Shown here: positions 1 to 5,600 of the stretch, one piece after another
Layout of the letters: every line of letters starts with the position of its first letter
Numbering within the stretch: position 1 is the stretch's first letter
DNA from: an uncultured Ruminococcus sp.
Lineage (GTDB): Bacteria > Bacillota > Clostridia > Oscillospirales > Ruminococcaceae
Assembly (NCBI GenBank): GCA_946540705.1
Contig: CAMNJD010000220.1
Location: 1 to 5,919, forward strand
DNA: 5,919 nt
Direction of reading: 5' to 3'
Notes under the pieces: model-generated
Told to the model about the DNA's origin: nothing
What the model saw: only the letters and a program-made list of their open reading frames with translations
Databases searched by the model: none
Translations under genes and position numbers: made by a program

Positions 1-1
1 T

Positions 2-85
2 TCCAGACCATATCTCCGATTTTCCGAAGATGAAAAGATTCAGAAGAATGCGCTACCCGCTTTCTTTGCATCAGTGAATATCTAA
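2..85 (+). CDS. Possible 3' end of an upstream gene (27 codons, partial)
   Basis: This frame is open from the window edge to a TAA at 83-85 and reads SRPYLRFSEDEKIQKNALPAF and a few more residues. It ends immediately before the terminator-like hairpins, which is where a gene end is expected. A second frame is also open from the edge, ending in TGA at 75-77, so the choice is uncertain. No family is recognised from so few residues. Confidence 0.2.
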   Translation, partial: SRPYLRFSEDEKIQKNALPAFFASVNI

Positions 86-130
86 CCTCTGCCAAGGCAG
101 GAGTCATTTGACTCTTACATTTTTTGTCTT
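86..130 (+). terminator. Hairpins followed by a T-rich run, probable terminator of an upstream gene
   Basis: GAGTCA (101-106) and TGACTC (109-114) form a 6-bp inverted repeat, followed after a few bases by a T-rich run (119-130). Just before it, CTGCC (89-93) and GGCAG (96-100) form a second inverted repeat that overlaps or competes with it. The layout suits rho-independent termination of a plus-strand transcript entering from the left. The loops of the perfect repeats are only two bases, so the real paired parts would be shorter. Confidence 0.4.
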
Positions 131-197
131 TTTCACAGTTTATGTAGGGGTTTTTTTGGCATGTTTCACGAAAAATTAAATGGTGATGAAAAAATTG

Positions 198-238
198 TTG
201 CAAATTGTTAAAAATGTATGTATTGTGTATGGTATTCT
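198..238 (+). promoter_or_regulatory. Possible promoter of the surface-protein gene
   Basis: The segment is AT-rich and offers several imperfect sigma-A-like pairs. One is TTGTTA (205-210) with TATGGT (228-233) at 17 bases. Another is TTGCAA (198-203) with TATTGT (221-226) at 17 bases. TATTCT (233-238) is preceded by TGG, an extended -10 feature. Each hexamer matches consensus at about four of six positions, so the exact boxes are uncertain. Transcription from here would give a leader of roughly 60 bases containing the 263-287 hairpin. Confidence 0.35.
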
Positions 239-262
239 AGGGGATGATACGACTGGATTTTT

Positions 263-287
263 TGATTACGAAAAGGAGGCGTAATCA
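263..287 (+). promoter_or_regulatory. Perfect 8-bp hairpin with a Shine-Dalgarno sequence in its loop
   Basis: TGATTACG (263-270) pairs exactly with CGTAATCA (280-287). The nine-base loop between them is AAAAGGAGG, a near-consensus ribosome-binding sequence. No ATG, GTG or TTG lies at the usual 5-9 bases after it; that spacer is the 3' arm of the stem. The next starts are ATG 299 (another frame, 12 codons), ATG 306 and GTG 318. The structure could control translation of the surface-protein gene, or the inverted repeat could be a protein-binding site. Function is inference. Confidence 0.5.
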
Positions 288-300
288 CAAAGAAAAAAAT

Positions 301-305
301 GGAGG
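301..305 (+). promoter_or_regulatory. Second GGAGG before the signal-peptide start
   Basis: GGAGG directly abuts ATG 306 and lies 12 bases before GTG 318. Zero spacing makes ATG 306 hard to initiate from this site; twelve bases is long but usable for GTG 318. With the loop-displayed site at 273-279 being 26 bases from ATG 306, neither site is ideally placed. The start choice stays open. Confidence 0.4.
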
Positions 306-401
306 ATGAATCGAAAAGTGAACAAGATAAACATTAAGCGAATGGCTCTGTTTATAGCCATGTTAATTGGTCTGTAATGCTTACCAGCAGAGGCATTGGC
401 G
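306..401 (+). other. Signal-peptide coding segment, split by an in-frame TAA
   Basis: The frame from ATG 306 reads a Lys/Arg-rich n-region (MNRKVNKINIKR), a hydrophobic core (MALFIAMLIGL), a TAA, then CLPAEALA followed by VENQ. Without the stop this is a textbook 32-residue signal peptide with signal peptidase I cleavage after Ala-Leu-Ala. The match continues in the same frame on both sides of the stop, which shows that the stop is a lesion inside one gene. GTG 318 is an alternative start: it keeps the positive n-region and sits 12 bases after GGAGG, whereas ATG 306 directly abuts GGAGG. As read, translation from either start gives a peptide of at most 23 residues. Confidence 0.8.
375..377 (+). 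other. Premature TAA in the signal peptide
   Basis: This TAA is codon 24 counted from ATG 306 and lies between Leu-Ile-Gly-Leu and Cys-Leu-Pro-Ala-Glu-Ala-Leu-Ala. A single C-to-T change from CAA (Gln) would create it; that ancestral codon is inference. An ATG overlaps the stop (377-379) but opens another frame and ends after 13 codons, so it cannot rescue the protein. Confidence 0.85.
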
Positions 402-2651
402 GTCGAAAATCAGGCTAACGATGCCACGCAAAACCAAGCTCTTAAGATCGCCGAGGAGGATACTCCGGTTGAAGTTGTCGGAGAATTAGAGGATAGCCGC
501 ACTGCTTATACAAAATCTTTCCGTTTGAGTGACGGAACGGTGTCTGCTGTTGAATATGATTCGGATGTTCATTATAAAGATGAAAATGGAGAGTGGCAGC
601 CGATAAACAACAGCCTAACGTTTGAAGATTCACAGGGCAATACTGGTGCAGCAGCAGAAGCTGCCAGCGCAGCACAGGAAGCAGCTCAGTATGCTGCAGC
701 CGATGCACAGCAACCAGTATCAGGTGATGAGCAAAAGAATTTTGCCTCTCATGAGGAAACATTAAATGCTGAAAACGGATTAAATAACAACAGCAATGTG
801 ATACAAAACCCCTATCATGTTTCTGAAGGTATCGAAAGCGGAGAAAGTATTGACGCGCATACAGAAACACAGCAGCCTGCCAAAGAGGCGGAAAATCAAG
901 ACGCGAATATATCAATAGATGATGAGATTTTGACTGCTTCACAAAATGTGTCATCAGATGATATTGAAGAAACAGATGGCTATAAAACGGAAGCAGGAAA
1001 AGTCAATTTCAAATTTGCAAAGAATGCAAACCAAAAAAATCTTGTGCGTATTCAACAAGGAAAATATAAGTTATCCTTATCTTTGCAAAATAGAAATAGA
1101 AATAAAACTGTTGAAATCGAAAATACAGAAGCTCTTACACCTGGAGATCGTGATGATTTAGCTTCTCAGATGACAGCTGAAAATATCTCATCGTCTGTTA
1201 TTTATAAAAATATCCAGGATGGCATTGATCTGCAATATGTAACAAGCGGCAGTAATCTGAAAGAAAATATTATTGTCAATAAGGCAAGAGATAATTATGC
1301 GTTTTCTTTTGAGATCAAGGCGAAAAACTTAGCTGTTAAACAGGAAAAAAATACGATTGTATTGTATGATTCGTCGACTGATAAGCCGGTTTATGAAATG
1401 CCTGCGATGTATATGACGGATCATAGCGGAGCACAGTCAGATAGGATTACATATTCGCTGAATCAAAAAAACAAGAAAAAATATACGCTTACAATCACTG
1501 CGGATGCCTCTTGGATCAATGCCAAAGAGCGTGAACTGCCGGTAACAATAGATCCTTCTCTGGATACCAGTAATATTGGATCTGGTATGGAGAAAACTGA
1601 AATTTTTAATTATTATGCAGCGCAGGGCGGGAGTGTTTACCATAACGGACATGGGTTCTTAGGATACGATAGCTCCGGCGATCATCTGTACAGACATATT
1701 GTCCAGTTTAAAAATTTACCATCACTTCCGCGGGGCAGCGTGGTCGCAGAAGCAAAGATATACTATGCTCAGTTGGCATATAGCACAACTGGACAAAAAA
1801 ACCTCTGCATTGCAGCAAAAGAAATTCCATCTCATGACAAGCCGTGGAAAACAACACAAAAATGGTCAAATCTTCCTGGAATCAATACAATTGTCTTAGA
1901 TTATCAGGATCTATCTGACAGCACCAACGGAAAATATGTTGGATGGGATATTACTGAACTTGTAAAGAAAAGATATAAAGCGCATGATAATGCATACAGC
2001 AGCTTTGCTCTTGTTAATTACGATGAAAGCAAGCTAAATAATAAGAATTGTGCAAAAGCTACCATAGATCAGAGTAATACAAATGGTCGTTTTAAAAATG
2101 GACATCCAATCCTTCAGATTACATATCGTGATACGAGAGGTATAGAAGATTATTATACGAACACTTCACAGTCGGTTGGTCAGGCCGGTACTGCATATAT
2201 TGGTGATTACAACAATCAATTGACATTGATAAAGAATGATCTGACCAATAATGGTTCTGCTATGGATTTTGTGCTGTCCCATGTATACAATTCAGCTACA
2301 AACTATGCCAATTTTACACAAGATGCGAATATGCATACCAAGCGGTATACAAATATGAATATTGGCAGTGGGTGGAGATTAAGTATCCAGGAAACAGTTG
2401 TTCCGTTTACTATCGGAAAGACAAAATACTATATCTATAGTGATGGTGATGGTACAGAGCACTATTTTTATTACAATGAAAAAGACAAAAAATATGTCGA
2501 CGAAGATGGACTGAATCTTTCACTCTCTTTCTGGACAGCACCGAACGGATATGAGTACATTACGATGCAGGATAAGAAGGCCAACCAGAAAGTATTTGCA
2601 AATGGATACTGGTTAAGATTCAGGATTCCCATCAGAATATCATTTACTTAG
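396..2651 (+). CDS. N-terminal fragment: linker, beta-rich region, DNRLRE-like domain and start of RHS region
   Basis: This is the open stretch between the signal-peptide stop and the frameshift, 751 codons if read from TTG 396. That TTG is a poor start: the purine run before it (AGAGG, 389-393) lies only two bases away. Its codon also fits as the Leu of the Ala-Leu-Ala cleavage site, so the true gene starts upstream. In fragment numbering, residues 83-106 are Ala/Gln-rich and 107-195 are acidic and Asn/Gln-rich, probably a disordered linker. Residues 203-387 are beta-rich and end in LPVTIDPSL, typical of the region before DNRLRE modules. Residues 397-575 resemble a DNRLRE domain (FLGYD, RHIVQF, GWDITELV, ILQITYRD). 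Residues 577-663 carry the conserved RHS entry (YRDTRGIEDYYT, GTAYIGDY, FVLSHVYNS, GSGWRLS). The last 13 residues, after Tyr738, are out-of-frame junk and the TAG at 2649-2651 is a frameshift stop. If translated from 396 the product would have no signal peptide and would stay in the cytoplasm. Confidence 0.75.
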   Translation: MAVENQANDATQNQALKIAEEDTPVEVVGELEDSRTAYTKSFRLSDGTVSAVEYDSDVHYKDENGEWQPINNSLTFEDSQGNTGAAAEAASAAQEAAQYAAADAQQPVSGDEQKNFASHEETLNAENGLNNNSNVIQNPYHVSEGIESGESIDAHTETQQPAKEAENQDANISIDDEILTASQNVSSDDIEETDGYKTEAGKVNFKFAKNANQKNLVRIQQGKYKLSLSLQNRNRNKTVEIENTEALTPGDRDDLASQMTAENISSSVIYKNIQDGIDLQYVTSGSNLKENIIVNKARDNYAFSFEIKAKNLAVKQEKNTIVLYDSSTDKPVYEMPAMYMTDHSGAQSDRITYSLNQKNKKKYTLTITADASWINAKERELPVTIDPSLDTSNIGSGMEKTEIFNYYAAQGGSVYHNGHGFLGYDSSGDHLYRHIVQFKNLPSLPRGSVVAEAKIYYAQLAYSTTGQKNLCIAAKEIPSHDKPWKTTQKWSNLPGINTIVLDYQDLSDSTNGKYVGWDITELVKKRYKAHDNAYSSFALVNYDESKLNNKNCAKATIDQSNTNGRFKNGHPILQITYRDTRGIEDYYTNTSQSVGQAGTAYIGDYNNQLTLIKNDLTNNGSAMDFVLSHVYNSATNYANFTQDANMHTKRYTNMNIGSGWRLSIQETVVPFTIGKTKYYIYSDGDGTEHYFYYNEKDKKYVDEDGLNLSLSFWTAPNGYEYITMQDKKANQKVFANGYWLRFRIPIRISFT
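642..980 (+). other. Ala/Gln-rich and acidic low-complexity linker (coding segment)
   Basis: The first 24 codons (642-713) are dominated by Ala with Gln and Glu and could form a short helix. The next 90 or so codons are rich in Asp, Glu, Asn, Ser and Gln, with few hydrophobic residues, and are probably disordered. The segment separates the secreted N-terminus, which has a short conserved-looking block (SDGTVSAVEYDSDVHYK), from the folded beta-rich region that starts at about 1002. It is probably a spacer. Confidence 0.5.
1584..2123 (+). other. DNRLRE-like beta-sandwich domain (coding segment)
   Basis: This segment encodes about 180 residues after LPVTIDPSL, with features seen in DNRLRE modules of secreted Gram-positive proteins. 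These include an early Gly-rich turn (FLGYDSSGDH), a strand pair RHIVQFKN and AEAKIYYAQL, a conserved Trp stretch (KPWKTTQKWSNLP), GWDITELVKKRY, and a closing strand ILQITYRD. Such domains are extracellular beta-sandwiches, probably structural or carbohydrate-contacting. Boundaries are approximate and come from motif reading only. Confidence 0.6.
2607..2611 (+). other. Frameshift site, probable loss of one C
   Basis: Both frames are open only between 2576 and 2648, so the shift must lie there. The protein makes sense up to TAC 2607-2609 (Tyr) and then again from CTG read at 2609-2611 (Leu-Val-Lys-Ile-Gln-Asp). Adding one C, to give TACCTGG, restores a single continuous frame. No slippery heptamer of the X XXY YYZ type and no homopolymer longer than three bases is present at the site. 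Programmed frameshifting is therefore unlikely. Confidence 0.8.
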
Positions 2652-5600
2652 AGTACAATGGGAAGACATATAGCACCAGCGACAATGCATGGTCACCATT
2701 GCCGGAAACTGCAACGAGCAGACCGACAAATCGAGTAACAGGTATTGTGCAAATCAACAATGGTGCAGGTATCAACAGAATTGCTACTCTTACCTATGGA
2801 ACGGATCATTACTTGTCTGGAATCAAAGACCGTTCAGGTAGGGTGACAACATTCTCTTATGTGACAGATTCTGTAACCGGTGCAAAGAATCTGACGCAAA
2901 TAAAACATCCGGACGGAACTACTGCTGATTATAAGTATCAGGCTGGTGGATATCTGATCGATGCTTATGACGGTGAAGGTAAAAACGGCATAAAGTATGA
3001 TTATTATTGGTGGCCGGTTCTGGGTATTCTGTATGTAACCGAATACAGCAAAGAAAATGGCAATATCATAACCGGTGCCAAGATGTCTATCGGCTATGGT
3101 GATACGCATCGCAAAATATTCCGCGACTACGGAGCTGATGCAAAAGCGGATACGGATGACGATATTATTACTCACACGACATTTGACAACGCCGGACGAA
3201 CTGTCAATACCATTTCGTTAGATCGAACACGAACAAAACTGTATGGTGCGGATAGCTCTGCATATACAACAAATAATACGTCCAGCACAGGAAATGGCAA
3301 AAGTAATAACCGTGTAACGGCAGATGTTGCGATTGGACAGCAGGCCATGAATCGTCTTCTGAATTCCAGTGGCGAAAAAGGCAATGATGGATCTGCGGAA
3401 AACTGGACAGGTGCACATTCGGGAACAAGTACAGCCTGTGCCGTGCGAACAGATTCCACTCATGCGCGGACAGGTGCACGATTGTTCCAAATTTGGATGG
3501 GCGATAACGCGAATTCGAAGGAAACAAGAACCGGCAGTTATTGTCAAAAATCCCAGTTGAAGAGCAATACAGAGTACACCTTTTCGGGATATATCAATAC
3601 AAACGCTACATCGCTGCCAGGTGATGTCTATGCAAAAGTTTTAGGAGCGAATGGTCAAGAAATTGCCAGGAGCAAGAGCATTGATTACAAAACGCCAACG
3701 GAAATTGAAGACGGCTGGGAACGACTGAGCGTTACCTTTACAACATCGTCTGCCGGGGCATACAGCTGCGGTATTTATGTAGAAAATGCCACCGGATTAA
3801 CCCGGTTAGATGACTTTCAGTTGGAGCAGGCACCTGCGTGCTCGTCCTACAATATGCTGGAAGACGGCAGTGTGGAGTATGATTGGGCATGGTCTGGTGG
3901 CGCAGGGGTAAAAAAACGCGATCAGGGCAATGTACATGATGATTCTTATGCTATCAAGCTGACTGGTTCTCCGACGGGAACATCTGAGTTCTGGCAGACA
4001 ATTCCAGTATATCAATCCTCGGATCATACTTATGTTCTTTCCGGATGGGCAAAGGCGAACAGTGTTCCTGATGTAAGCTCGACGAGCAATATGACTCGAT
4101 TTTTTGGGTTCTATGCTAATGTTGTGTATACAGACGGCACACATGATGTGCATGTATTTTCGTTCAACCCGGATATCACAGACTGGCAGTATTTGAGCGG
4201 AATTATTGTTCCGAAGGCTCAGAATAAAATAATTCAAACGATATCTGTACACGGTCTGTACAACAAGAATGCCAATGCGGCATGGTTCGATAGTATCGCA
4301 CTAAAAAAAGAACCGGCACAGACATACAAGTATGATAGCGAAGGCAATCTGGTTGCTGTCAATCAGAAGGGCAATACCCCTCTTACAAGTGTATACGCAG
4401 CTGGAACAGCAGATTTACAAACTGAAAAAGACGGAAATGGTACATATACGTACAGCCATGATCCAAATACGCACGATGTAACAGCAGTTGCCAACGATAA
4501 TGTAAAATTGTCTCTGGCATACGACAGCAAGGGTAATACGACAGGTACAACCTTAGTTCATACAGGAACTGACACATCTATAGATTCGGCAAACAAAGCA
4601 ATTTCCAGTACAGCAAAATATACCAGCGATGGAAATTATCTGACGAGCCAGACAGATTCCAGTGGAATTACAACCAACTATTCTAACGATGAGAATAAAG
4701 GTTTGATTACATCATCCACGACAGCCGGAACGACTACATATTATACCTACAATGCAAAAAATGACCGAGAGGATATGATCTACATTGGGGGCAAACTGGC
4801 TGTACAATATCTCTACGAGAACGGCAATCTGAAAACGATTCGCCGCACTGGATATCAGTCCGATACCACAGAAGCAACAAACAATTCGCAGAAAATCCAA
4901 CAGGATTATAATTATACCTATGACTCTTTTGGCAATAAGACCAGTGTGCGGGTTGGAAACAGAGAACTGGCTACGTATGAGTATACCCCCAACAACGGCA
5001 ATTTAATAAAAACGACCTATGCGAACGGCAATACTACAGAATTGGTATATGATATCTTTGACAGAGTAGTTGAAGAAAAGTATAATGGTACTGTCAAATA
5101 CCGGTATATATACAACAGCGAAGGCGATCTGGCGAAAAAGATCGAGCTGGAACGCACGGGGCAGGAACTGAAGGAAGTCAACATTGTCAACTATGAGTAT
5201 GACAGTCTGGATCGACTGATTCACAGCTCGGAAGAGCGCGTAGAAAATAATAATAAGACAACGGAAGTCCAGCGCAGTGAGCATATCTATGACGGTGAGA
5301 ACCGGATTAAGAGTCAGAGCTGGTCTGTTGGCGGAGAAGCGGACCGTTCCGAAAGCTATACATATAGTGAAAAAGACGGAACACTTCAGACGATGAAGAC
5401 AGCGAACGGAGAGAATATTTCGTTCGGATATGATGCACTGAAGCGACTGAAGACGATCAGCGGCAAGCATGGTAACAACAGCAGCTTTATCACACAGACC
5501 TACACCTACCATGACAGAGCAGGTCAGGCAGGCGGAAAGCAGCTGACAACCAATCAAATTGCAGACATCTCGTATTCCGGCATCAGCGATCCGTTCCATC

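Noticed and set aside
377..418. ATG overlapping the TAA (TAATG), suggesting stop-start reinitiation.
   Set aside because: The ATG is in a different frame and ends after 13 codons, so it cannot restart the main protein.
2600..2651. Programmed -1 ribosomal frameshifting at the frame junction.
   Set aside because: No slippery heptamer or convincing downstream pseudoknot is seen near 2607-2611. A simple one-base deletion explains the junction.
3405..3479. A 12-base direct repeat, GGACAGGTGCAC, at 3405-3416 and 3468-3479.
   Set aside because: The copies encode similar short TGA-containing strings in the same frame 63 bases apart, with no matching flanks. No mobile-element or recombination feature is associated with them, so chance or local protein similarity is enough.
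3172..3547. Several overlapping minus-strand open frames.
   Set aside because: They overlap each other and the plus-strand frame that continues the surface protein without a stop. They are shadows.
5003..5599. A 198-codon minus-strand open frame.
   Set aside because: It lies wholly antisense to the YD-repeat frame, which carries clear family motifs through the whole stretch. The minus-strand protein is Ile/Cys/Leu-rich with no recognisable domain.
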